Shown here: piece by piece, positions 9,966-19,144 of the stretch
Numbering within the stretch: the first letter of the stretch is position 1
How the letters are laid out: each line of letters starts with the position of its first letter
Source of the DNA: Tritrichomonas musculus
Taxonomy: Eukaryota; Parabasalia; Tritrichomonadida; Tritrichomonadidae
NCBI GenBank assembly: GCA_039105265.1
Contig: JAPFFF010000043.1
Location: 62,001-126,000, forward strand
Length of the DNA: 64,000 nt
Reading direction: 5' to 3'
Position numbers and translations under genes: made by a program
Notes under the pieces: model-generated
What the model was told of the DNA's origin: nothing
The model's database searches: none
What the model saw: only the letters and a program-made list of their open reading frames with translations

Positions 9966-9986
9966 TTTGCTCAAAAATAGATCAGA

Positions 9987-10412
9987 TCACTCGTCTTGGG
10001 AGTCCATATCACGGAAGTCGTTGATGGACTGACTCTTATGCATTCCCCTGAGAACGGCGTGTGCTTTGGTGTATATCGCTTCATATCTCTTCAACTCAGA
10101 TCTGAGACAGAGCTTGTCGATGTAGTAATCGTAGTAGGTCTTATCTTCGAATTGCTTCGGAGTCAGGTCAACGGTCATCAACATTGGGTCTCGGTAGACG
10201 GTTCGATAACGACTCTCTCTGACGGTGATGTAAGGGACTTTCCCGAAGAGGTCAATCAACTGGGTCATATCGAGAACGGTGGATCCGTATTTGACTTGCA
10301 ATGGACGAACGCTGATACCGAATTCATTTGGGTAGATCTTGCTGTCGAGGTAGACGTAGAGTTTGGTGCTGTCTTTGGGTTGAACTGTTTCGACGAACTG
10401 CTTGAGGGACAT
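9987..10412 (-). CDS. Polinton protein of unknown function, 141 aa
   Basis: Unrecognised 141-aa protein with a beta-rich first half (TKLYVYLDSKIYP, PYITVRESRYRTV) and a helical, Tyr- and Lys-rich second half, ending in the acidic DMDSQDE. No membrane span, signal peptide or known catalytic signature. It lies 24 bases downstream of the NUMOD4-like gene on the same strand, the shared gap holding the pyrimidine tract TTCTTTTACGCC. The two may be expressed together. Confidence 0.65.
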   Translation of the reverse strand: MSLKQFVETVQPKDSTKLYVYLDSKIYPNEFGISVRPLQVKYGSTVLDMTQLIDLFGKVPYITVRESRYRTVYRDPMLMTVDLTPKQFEDKTYYDYYIDKLCLRSELKRYEAIYTKAHAVLRGMHKSQSINDFRDMDSQDE

Positions 10413-10435
10413 GTGTTTGTGGTGGCGTAAAAGAA

Positions 10436-10621
10436 TTAGTTTGGAAGCAATTCGGTAATGAGATAGAGTTCGCCGTCCAACAAGACAGCTTCTTCACCGG
10501 CACAGTTGTACCATTCACAGAGAACGAGACCTGTTGTCGTGTCGATCACTTCGTGAGGTTCAGTAATAGAGATCTCGTACTTGCCATCGAATCCGGGGAT
10601 GCTTACGAAGGTGGGTTCCAT
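10436..10621 (-). CDS. Small NUMOD4-like protein, 61 aa
   Basis: A 61-residue protein whose first half, FVSIPGFDGKYEIS, closely follows the NUMOD4 signature (W/F-x-x-I-P-G-F-x-G-x-Y-E-I-S), a DNA-binding module normally found next to HNH homing-endonuclease domains. No HNH motif is present and the frame ends soon after, so it would be a stand-alone DNA-binding module. The position next to the polymerase gene fits a replication or regulatory accessory. The domain call rests on this short motif only. Confidence 0.6.
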   Translation of the reverse strand: MEPTFVSIPGFDGKYEISITEPHEVIDTTTGLVLCEWYNCAGEEAVLLDGELYLITELLPN

Positions 10622-10645
10622 TTCGTTGGTACAAAAAGAATTGGT

Positions 10646-13600
10646 TTAGAACTGGACTTTGCGGAGGAATTGTGGTCGAGTAACTTGATCGAAGGTCTTT
10701 GTCTTCACGAAACAGTTGGCGCCATCAGTGAGATCGAACGTGACGGCTTCTCCATGATACATTCGTTCATACAGCTCTTCAACGGTGATTCCGAGTCGTT
10801 TAAACTTGTTAAGGATACACTGACGTGGTACTCCCTTACAGCGGATGTGGTAACCTTCGTTGCCGGCTTCATCTACGAGGATGTCGAGGTAGGACTTCTT
10901 CCCCAAAGCGATCAACTTACGGGAGTGTACGTCACCGACTGCACCAGGGAATGCATCGAAGTCGCAATGGAACTGGGTCATCTGTTTACCGATCAACTCA
11001 CTTCCGTACTTGGTTTTGTAGATCGCTGAGAGCTTGGAGACGTCGGACTCTTTGAGATGCATGCTATCGGTGTCTTGGTAGTATATGTCGATATCGTTCT
11101 GTTCCGCTGTGGTCATGACCTGATTCATGATATGCTTAGACCAGGATAGAACGGAGGCTCCGAACTGCGGTAGGTTGAAGTGGTTGTTGATGGGCTTGAT
11201 CTTCTTGACGAACGCTTTAGATGAGTCAGTGAAGGATACTTCTTTGACGTAGTTGTAGTTGCGGTAGATGTAGGAGATGAGCTTCTTACGATCAACTACC
11301 TTGACTTCATCGACCATGGGTTTCAGGATCGACTTGCCATAAATGGAGTTCAACAACAACTTGATTGTCTTCTCGAGTGGATTCTTCTCGGACTTGTACT
11401 TCGATCGAAGGTCGAATAAGGTCTGGATGAAGGTGTTGATCTTGTTGTTGAATCCATCATCGAAGTAGTATCCACGGATGAATTCGTATTCGATGTCGTA
11501 GAATTCGATGAGATCCATTAACGTGATCTTGTCTACGTAGTAGTGATCAACTGGTTCGTTACAGAAGATCTTCGATCCAGCTTCGTTATGTTTGAATACC
11601 TGACCGAATCTATATGGACGATTGGACTTGCACGAGAGCTTGGTGATGTTGATCTCGATGAAGAAGGTGTCGTAACTCATGAGTTGTTCATGAGAGCAGT
11701 TGTCGGGAATCACCTTAGGAATGCCCTTTGCGACGCCATCCATAATCGACATGGCTGATGGGTAGAGACTGACGGCGTCAAAGTCTTGGATACGCCCCTC
11801 TACGTACTGCTTCTCGTTGTCAGCCGTCATGGTGCGTCCACCACTGACACATCGTTGAATAAAGTTCTGTGGTTTACCAGCCAGTTGGAAGCATCCCTCG
11901 AAGCAACCGTAGATACGGGCGAAGTCGTAACCGACAGCTGAGATGGAGATGAATTGATGGATACCTATCCAGGGCTTCTCGGTCGTCTTGAACACTTCGG
12001 CCAAGTCGTTGTTGAACTTCGTCATGCCGTCCATCAATGTGACGCAGTCTTTGATGCAGTAGAACCGGGCATACTTCATGATGTCGATACTGGAGTCCGA
12101 TTCGTTGTAGGCTTTGGCGAACTTGGCGTTGACGATCAACTGTTTACGATCTTGTTCGAGGTCGGAGGTGCTCTTATGATCTTCGTTCTCGGCGACGTAT
12201 TGGGCGAAGAACTCATCAAATGGGATCCATCGACGTTTGATGTTCGCTGAGGTTGAACATGCTATCGAAGTCACATAATGGAGCGGGGATGATGGACTTG
12301 CTGTTGCGGAACGTTAGATGCTTCTCCCTGATCTTCTTCGGCTTCGAGATCTTGGTTTTGGGGTCGGTGACCTCAATCGTCTTATAACGATCCATAACGA
12401 CTTGGAGTAACGTACCTGATCGTTGAGTGACTTGGACCTCCCACCCTGGTTCGTTAATGAAGAAGCACGCATCGTATTTCAGGTTATGGAAGTACGTAAG
12501 GGAGTTGGTCATGAGGGAGTTCAAGAATTCGGACGTAAGGTTCTCGCCGTCGAAGTGCGATATGTTCTTGTCATCACAGAGGCAACATAGATAGGGTTTG
12601 TGTTTGTCGCCCGTTACATCAGTCTCGTAATCGGCGTAGTAGATGTGCGTCCAATCAGTGATCTTCTTAGCGTCTGTCGTTTCGGCTTTGCAACACAACT
12701 TCTCGTCGTAGATGAGGTCAACGTAGTCGTTCAAGTGGTTATCGAACTCACAGGTGCTGAGGATAGCTTGCTCGCATTGGTTGATCTCTCTGAAGAGGTT
12801 GCATTCAAACATCGTTTCCAAGACAGTCAAGAGACCTGTTCCCTTATCGGATTTGTCTCCACGTTTGTTCTTGATCATGAATCGTTCAGGGATTGGATAC
12901 TTAGAGTCAAGTTCGTCTCGGTGTTCGATATAGTACTTCGTGATGGGAAGTACCTCATGATCATCGATCATGTAGTGTTCTTTGTAGAGCAATAACCTAA
13001 CGACTCGATCGGCTACGACTTTGGCGTTCTTGCGCGTGTCGACTGAATCTCGTTTACGATGTCGTGATTCTCGGTTGTCGTTGACACGGCTTACCACGAA
13101 ATGACACTTCATCTGGGTGGCGATCTCAGTGATCTTCTTGTTGGGGATTGATCGCGTAAGCATGACGTTACGGAGCTTCTGAATCTCATCATCCGTGAAG
13201 ACACCTGATTGAATGCAAGCATAGACAAAGCAGTTGTCACGGTAGTTCTTCTTGTCGATGGAGTCGTAGATCTGATACCTCGTCAAGTCCAACCCTTTGA
13301 GGAGATTGATGAAGGGGAAGAAGGCACCGTCTGGAGCGTCACGATAGTCATCTACGGATTCTATTACGTGACCTTCTCCGTCGAGGAACTCAGTCTTGCC
13401 GGTCTTCTCGTTCTTGGTCATCTTGATGAACTTCACTTCGAACCTGACTGGAATGTAATCCCAACCGATGAGATTAGGATCACAATCGGAGTAGTATTCT
13501 TCTACTGTGATCTCACCGAGGATACATCTGATCATGGTTTCGAGATCCAATTCTGTGTTGACGCTGAAGACTCTGCCGTGTCCGTCCATGTCATATCCAT

Positions 13601-13967
13601 AGACGAGAGGTTTCCATTCGCTTGACTTCTGCTTACGAATCTGTCTCAAGACCTTGACAAAGGCGTACTGTTTCTCAGAACCGTCATCGATATCGACTTC
13701 GAAGGATTCATGGTTCTTGACCGCTAACATCATCTCCCTCATGTCTTCTCGATATGCGTCTTTGTCGTGAACGTTCTCTTCGTAACGACGTCTCTCTTCT
13801 GTCTTCGAAGTCGTGTATCCGGTATCGATGTCTCCGAAGTAACGATTGAATAGGGCATCATCTTTGAGAGACTGTTCGCGTTGGACTTTCTGTTCCAGTT
13901 CTTTCTGTCGTTGTTCTCTCGTCGAGGTCATGCGTTCAAAGAAGTCGTTGTCGGCTTTTCGATTCAA
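10646..13967 (-). pseudogene. Protein-primed family B DNA polymerase of the Polinton (broken, about one break)
   Basis: Replicative DNA polymerase of the element. The order of motifs is standard for protein-primed family B enzymes. The proofreading exonuclease shows DYETD (Exo I), TYFHNLKYDACF (Exo II) and YCIKDC (Exo III). The polymerase core shows DAVSLYPSAM (motif A), KLLLNSIYGK (motif B) and YQDTDS (motif C). It lies on the minus strand near the right terminus, as in other trichomonad Mavericks. The gene is not intact in this copy, so it is recorded as a fossil. A long N-terminal extension precedes the exonuclease, as usual for Polinton polymerases. Confidence 0.93.
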
Positions 13968-14015
13968 CTCTACCTTGTTGACGTAATCCCTGACGCGAAC
14001 ACCTCTGAAGTCGAT

Positions 14016-14141
14016 TTACAGCTCACGGATCATCTTCTTAAGGATTGGCTTCAACTGACGGACAGTCATAGATCTATACTGATTGAAACCAGGTAACGAC
14101 AAGATCTCCGACTTAGAGAGCTTACTCAATAACTTGGCCAT
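14016..14141 (-). CDS. Short basic Polinton ORF, 41 aa
   Basis: Starts at the ATG at 14141, which follows an ATTTTTTATTTACC tract of the kind found ahead of other genes here. The peptide, beginning MAKLLSKLSKSEILSLPG, is basic and helical. A longer frame extends upstream but lacks support. Function unknown. Confidence 0.35.
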   Translation of the reverse strand: MAKLLSKLSKSEILSLPGFNQYRSMTVRQLKPILKKMIREL

Positions 14142-14261
14142 TTCAGGTAAATAAAAAATTAATGTTGGACTACGGAAATTCGATATGGATGGATTTGATG
14201 ACTGTTGGTGTCCTGAAGGAGGTATCAATCCGGGGACGGACTCCAAAAATGAAGATCCGAT

Positions 14262-14504
14262 TTAGTCATCCAACACCAATCCGATAATGGTCTTGATGAC
14301 TTCGATCTTTCTGTCCATGCCGATATCGTCGTCGTAGGCTACGTTTAAGAGTCTGTCGAAATCGGATTCGTTTTCAACCTCAACATCGAGCTCTATCTCA
14401 TCACCGAAGTAGTCTTCGATGAATTCGATGATGTCGTTGACTGAATGAACTTCAGAGATGTCGATAGCTTCGAATACATCTTCACTGTCGTAGTAGGCGT
14501 TCAT
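14262..14504 (-). CDS. Small acidic Polinton protein, 80 aa
   Basis: An 80-residue, very acidic protein (many Asp/Glu, e.g. DISEVHSVNDIIEFIEDYF) with an amphipathic helical pattern. No known motif. The ATG at 14504 follows ATTTTTTATCCCG, and the stop is followed at once by TCTTCATTTTTGG, the element's boundary motif. Small acidic proteins of mobile elements and viruses are sometimes DNA mimics or partners of basic proteins; that would be speculation here. Confidence 0.6.
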   Translation of the reverse strand: MNAYYDSEDVFEAIDISEVHSVNDIIEFIEDYFGDEIELDVEVENESDFDRLLNVAYDDDIGMDRKIEVIKTIIGLVLDD

Positions 14505-14643
14505 CTTATGTGTATAACTACGGGATAAAAAATCGATAGAGAAATCGTTTGAGGCATTTCGGTGTCGGAGGTATCGTAAGTGATAATCCGGGGACGATAC
14601 TCACGCCAAGAACTCCATTTCTGAGTCCGAAAATGAAGATCGT

Positions 14644-14973
14644 TTAGCGATACTTCTTAGGTAACTCGATCTTGGGCATATCCGACGTACACTTAATCAA
14701 GTAGTCGTTGACGCAGAAGCAACAGCGTTTGTTCATGTCATCGACTAAGCAGTACACATGACTACCATTCCGTTCATGATAGCTCATAGGGTCACTTCCG
14801 AGCTTATATACCTTTCCGTAGCTTTCGCTGAAGAAGTAGAATCGTTTACGAAACATATGCGAGCCGCCGCAAGTAGACCAAATTCGTTTGATGTCACTCG
14901 GGTACTGATCCGTCATCTGAACACTCGCTGGAAGGTTGAAGTCGTCATGGTGAATGTAGTAGTGGGTACTCAT
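14644..14973 (-). CDS. Polinton protein of unknown function, 109 aa
   Basis: Unrecognised 109-aa protein closest to the right end. Features: an N-terminal His/Tyr-rich stretch (MSTHYYIHHDDF), a central basic aromatic segment (FRKRFYFFSES), and a C-terminal Cys cluster, CLVDDMNKRCCFC, that could bind a metal. Both ends carry the boundary motif (ATCTTTTTAGCC before the ATG, TCTTCATTTTCGG after the stop). Confidence 0.6.
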   Translation of the reverse strand: MSTHYYIHHDDFNLPASVQMTDQYPSDIKRIWSTCGGSHMFRKRFYFFSESYGKVYKLGSDPMSYHERNGSHVYCLVDDMNKRCCFCVNDYLIKCTSDMPKIELPKKYR

Positions 14974-15243
14974 TTGAGGTGAGGCTAAAAAGATGTCTCT
15001 ATAACGAAATCCCTATTGTTTCCAAGCAGCTGTTGGAGCAGTGGAGATGGCTGTGATTGGGAAACTCGTTTAGAGGTCCGTAATGGGCCTCTGGAGGGCT
15101 GTTTTTACCTTGTTGAGAGGTGTTGAGGGTGGAAAGTTGACGGAATGCCCGTAATGGGCCTCTGGAGGGCCGTTAAGGAGGGTCTCAGACGACCTTCAAA
15201 ACCGGTAAGTGGGGGCGAAAGGGCTTGTCCCTGTAGCCCCCCT
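14974..15243. other. Polinton right terminal region (non-coding, probable terminal inverted repeat)
   Basis: No gene. It holds the two 22-bp direct repeats and ends in a G/C-rich block (GTGGGGGCGAAAGGGCTTGT) just before the junction with AT-rich host DNA. The matching inverted copy would be at the left end, outside the window. Confidence 0.7.
15078..15170. repeat. Direct 22-bp repeat near the Polinton right end
   Basis: CCGTAATGGGCCTCTGGAGG plus GC occurs identically at 15,078-15,099 and 15,149-15,170, 71 bp apart, inside the non-coding terminal region. Subterminal repeats of this kind often bind the terminal protein or integrase; here that is inference. Confidence 0.85.
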
Positions 15244-15246
15244 TAA

Positions 15247-16374
15247 CCTAACTACTACTCTATTTATGAAAAAAATGCAATTCATATTGCAGCTATGAAA
15301 GAAAATGCTGAAATTATTCGTTTATTGCTAAACATGCCACAAATTGAAATAAATGTTCCTTATAAATCACGATCAATAAATCAATACTATGAATACAATA
15401 CATATGAAAGCACAGCATTACATTTTGCTGCTAAAAAAGAAAATAATGAAATTATTAAACTTTTAATTAGCAAGTCTGATGCCATCGTCAATATACCACA
15501 AAAGCATTTGCTTTGTTACCATGATGGAAAGGTTGAAAATCAGTTAGGAGAAATAGCATTACATATTGCTGTTGAAGAAGAAAACATTGAAATTATTCAA
15601 TATTTATTATCATTGGATAATATTGATGTAAATGCAATATTTGAGACATCTATCAATTTGCCAGACGATTATTACAAAAAAACTAAAACTCCATTAGTTA
15701 TAGCAATTAATAAAAGAAATATAGAAATTGTTAAATTATTTTTAACGAAGCCGGAATTAAATATCAACCAAATAATTGAATATGATATTTCATGGAGTTG
15801 GAGGCATGAAAAGACTGTGCTGCAATTAGCTGTGGAAAACGATTTCAATGAAATAGCTCAGCTACTAATAGCTAATCCAAAAGTTGATATCAATACAATA
15901 ACAAAAATAACATCAACTCCTGATAGCCCAATTTATAAGCACAATGAGTCAAAATATACGCCATTATATATTGCAGTTGAAAAAGGAAATATTGAGATAG
16001 TTAAAGCTTTATTAGCACGTTCTGATATTAAATTAAATATTATATTTGATAGTTCATATGAAGAGTATTTTGATGAAGATAAAAAAATTACTTTTTCAGG
16101 AGATAGTGAAACAACAGTATTACATACTGCTGTTGAAAAAGAAAATCTAGAAATCATTCAACTTTTGTTAAATAAGCCAGATCTGGATGTTGCAATTTCT
16201 GTAAAAGAAAAAGGAACTGCAATGAAAGTTGCAATAAAAAAAGAAAATATTAAAATCATTGAGCTTTTATTAGAAAAAATACCAAAGATTATAGATTCAA
16301 ATGACAAAAAAGAAATTATGAAACTTTTAGAGAAAAACGGGGGAAATGATAAAATTATGCATTTAATTTCATAA
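15247..16374 (+). pseudogene. Host ankyrin-repeat gene, 5' part cut off by the Polinton
   Basis: The frame is open from 15,247, right at the element junction, to a TAA at 16,372-16,374. The first visible residues (YEKNAIHIAAMKENAEIIRL) are already inside an ankyrin repeat, so the ATG at 15,295 is internal and not a real start. About eight ankyrin repeats can be counted (consensus TPLHxAVEKxNxEIIxLLL...DIN), ending in KNGGNDKIMHLIS. This is the C-terminal part of a DUF3447/ankyrin family protein, a very large family in trichomonads that mediates protein binding. The N-terminal part should lie to the left of the Polinton. Codon use and composition are host-like. Confidence 0.85.
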
Positions 16375-16986
16375 TAATTAAATATCAAAACTATAATTTT
16401 AGCAAACTATTAAAGATAACATTTTTTTTTTAATTTTTTGATTTTCTAATTGTCCACAAGGTCAAAATTCGCTTTGATTAATTATTATTGAAAGTATAAT
16501 ACGGAATTTGAACAATTGAAGAACCATTATATATTTGTTCAAATGACATTGATTTCAATTATTCATATTTGTTGTTTAAGTTGACTGAAATGTTACAAAT
16601 TATCTTGAACTCTGGCCTTGTGTTTGGTTACCTGAAGAACTTTATTTTGAATTACCTTCATTTATTCAAGTTTTAAATGAATTTGACAGCCAATTGATGA
16701 GGTTATGTAACGTTGAATAAAATCATTATATTTCAATAAAATGTTCAAAGCTAAAATTGATAAAAAGATGAACTCCAAACAAAAAAATAGACTATCCAAT
16801 TGATATAAAATACTTTTATGATAATAATAATGAGTTATTTTAAAATAACATAAATTTGAGAAAAACTATATAATAAACATAGCAACCTCTCAATTTCATT
16901 CAATTTTCCAAACGATAATACAATTTTTATAGAAATTTTTAGATTCTGATGTTTATTTTTTATACAATCAATTTATTTAATAAGTA
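16375..16986. other. AT-rich gap with a possible coding relic
   Basis: No intact gene. At about 16,600-16,720 (plus strand) a short frame, LELWPCVWLPEELYFELPSF followed by IQVLNEFDSQLMRLCNVE and a stop, has coding-like composition. It is preceded in another frame by FNYSYLLFKLTEMLQIIL. It may be the end of a decayed gene; family not recognised. Confidence 0.3.
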
Positions 16987-17739
16987 CAGCTGTTTCGGAA
17001 ATAGATTAGAATTTTTTGGAAATAAAATAGCATGATTTGAATGGTTTATATAACCGCTAAAATATTTTTGGAAATAAAATAGTGAACGATTATTTTGCAT
17101 TCAATTTCCAATATTTTTGTTGTTGAAAAACATTTAAATCAGAAGCAAATATTAATTACATCTAAACAATCTTTTGCCAATTTAATATATTTTGACAGAT
17201 GTTATTAAAAAGATACTTTATATTTGATATTTCACCGATTGCATAATATCTTTTTTAAATTATATCCTGGATAAAACAAAAAGAAAATTTCTTTTCATAT
17301 TCGATATAATAATCAATAATAATCATAAATAAAGTGATTTTTTCATTAATGAAAGAGTTTTTTTAAATTTTACATTATCATCAATTTTCATATTAAAAAA
17401 TAAAAAAAAATGCATAATTGTCAATAAATTGAAGATTTTATTGAGTAATTTTGGATGAAAACAATATTTTAGTAATATCATATTAAAAACACAATAACAT
17501 ACTCTATGTTTCATATTGAACTGTTAAAAACAAAACTCGTGTATATATTAGCATAATAATGTGTAAAACGCCATAAAATTTCTTTAATCTATCTTTTAAT
17601 TCTGTTTTTAAGTATGATAAAATTGAATATAAAATGATCGTTCCTATTTTATTTCCAAAAAAAAATATTTAATTTCCAAAAAAATAAAACGGTTACTATT
17701 TTATTTCCAAAAAATTCTAATCTATTTCCGAAACAGCTG
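16987..17739. mobile_element. Mariner-type MITE (TA target duplication), 753 bp
   Basis: The two ends are identical inverted repeats of 44 bp beginning CAGCTGTTTCGGAAATAGAT. They are flanked by TA dinucleotides (16,985-16,986 and 17,740-17,741), the mark of Tc1/mariner insertion. Further subterminal inverted blocks (TTTTGGAAATAAAATAGTGA on the left) continue inward. No transposase frame, so it is non-autonomous. The 100% identity of the ends suggests recent activity. Confidence 0.85.
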
Positions 17740-18056
17740 TATATCTTTGAAAATAGTATATTAATAAATCAAATTTATTTTAATATTATTTTAAAAATAT
17801 ATTTTTATTTCATTTAAATGATTTAAAATTAATTGAATCGAATTTGATATTAAATTTTATTTTTTAAAATAATTATCCAACGAATTTAATTGAAAAATTG
17901 AAATAAATTGAGTCTTCAGAAAATCAAACACCACTTTTTCAGGGGAAATTTAAAAGAGCCCTCAAATATTCTATATCATGCTGACTGTTCAACTCAAATA
18001 TATATTCTTCCAATTCAAATGTTGAAGGCTATTTTTAAAAGTTGCTAGGTTTACTA

Positions 18057-19122
18057 AACTGAGTTTCAAATTTCCGTACCATTCAATTTTCTGTAGGCAT
18101 ATTAAAAAGCCAAAATAAATTTTTTTAATTTTGAATTTTGAGATGCATTAAAAATAAAATATTATATACTTATAAAAATAAATATACATGCTAATAATAA
18201 AATAATATTAAATGCATATAGATTATATTTATTATAAATAATAAAATATAATATATTTAATATTTTAACTTCAAAATAATTATTATTATAAATGATATAT
18301 ATATTTTTAATTTTTCATTTTTTCAATTAAAATTATTATTGTTTTCTCACAAATCAATTCAAAAAAGAAAACATAAATATATTTCAAAATATTGTTATTT
18401 TTATTTTTTGATATTATTTATGCAAATATATCAAATTGTAATTGAATTTATTTATTTCAATTTTTTTGCTAATTTCTGTGTTATCTCATAAATTTTGAAT
18501 CAAAAAATTGGCCTTTAGATAAATTAATTATAAACATACATGTCCAATTTCAAATCGAATTTGATTCATGTTTTCGAAAACTAAGTTTACAAAAGCTTGA
18601 TTAAAGAACGCGCTTCTATTTTTTGCTATATCTAGCAATATTTTACAAGATTATTATTGAAATATTAATTGTGATTTCCACCAATATATACGTTTTGAAG
18701 AAATCATATTATAAATTTATCGTTTTTTTGAATAATTACAATAATATATTCCTCCAAAAGTTCGAAACGTTTTCAAAAATAAAAAATATCACAATCATTT
18801 TTGGATGGCCACACAAACTCAAATCATATGATTATTAATTGCAATTAAGTTCTTATAAATATTTTTTAATACCTAAATACAGAATAATAGCATTTTCTCT
18901 TAAGACTATGCATTATCATTCAAATTTTTTTTATTTTGTTTTTTATTTTGGCTTTTTGAATACCAAAAAATTTTATTTTTTTATATATTCAAAAATAAAA
19001 TAAAACCAATTTAAATGGAGCCAGTTCATTTTCCCGTACCATTCAATTTTCTTTGAAATTTAAAATAATTCTCTCAATTAAACACAATTTTTTTGAATGG
19101 TACGGAAATCTGAAACCCAGTT
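18057..19122. mobile_element. Mariner-type element remnant with a third internal end, about 1.07 kb
   Basis: Inverted ends AACTGAGTTTCAAATTTCCG (left) and the complement of CGGAAATCTGAAACCCAGTT (right), flanked by TA (18,055-18,056 and 19,123-19,124). A third copy of the end core (CCCGTACCATTCAATTTTCT at about 19,032-19,051) lies just inside the right end, in the same orientation as the left end, and inner blocks AAAAAGCCAAAATAAA / TTATTTTGGCTTTTT are also inverted. It ends 22 bp from the stop codon of the M60 gene. No transposase frame. Confidence 0.65.
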
Positions 19123-19144
19123 TATATAGTTTACTTATTCAAAA

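Larger units (their letters stand above)
1..15243. mobile_element. Maverick/Polinton, right-hand part
   Basis: Virus-like DNA element (Maverick/Polinton family). The left end lies outside the window, so integrase, packaging ATPase, protease and major capsid genes would be expected to the left but are not seen here. The sequence shows a protein-primed family B DNA polymerase near the right end, a cluster of closely packed ORFs mostly on the minus strand, and a base composition much richer in G+C than the host DNA that starts abruptly at about 15,244. The right terminus reads ...GTAGCCCCCCTT and abuts a host ankyrin reading frame. Long open frames suggest a fairly young copy, but the polymerase gene is broken, so this copy is probably not autonomous. 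The exact last base (15,243 or 15,244) and the 6-bp target duplication typical of the family cannot be fixed without the other end. Confidence 0.93.

Noticed and set aside
9600-9974. 124-codon minus-strand frame with three repeats
   Set aside because: No ATG start; the open frame follows from a 129-bp period (a multiple of three), so I take it as the non-coding repeat array.
17323-17514. 63-codon frame inside the first MITE as a transposase remnant
   Set aside because: No DDE-type motif or recognisable mariner similarity; AT-rich chance frame.
18623-18838. 71-codon frame inside the second MITE
   Set aside because: Composition is that of translated AT-rich DNA; no motif.
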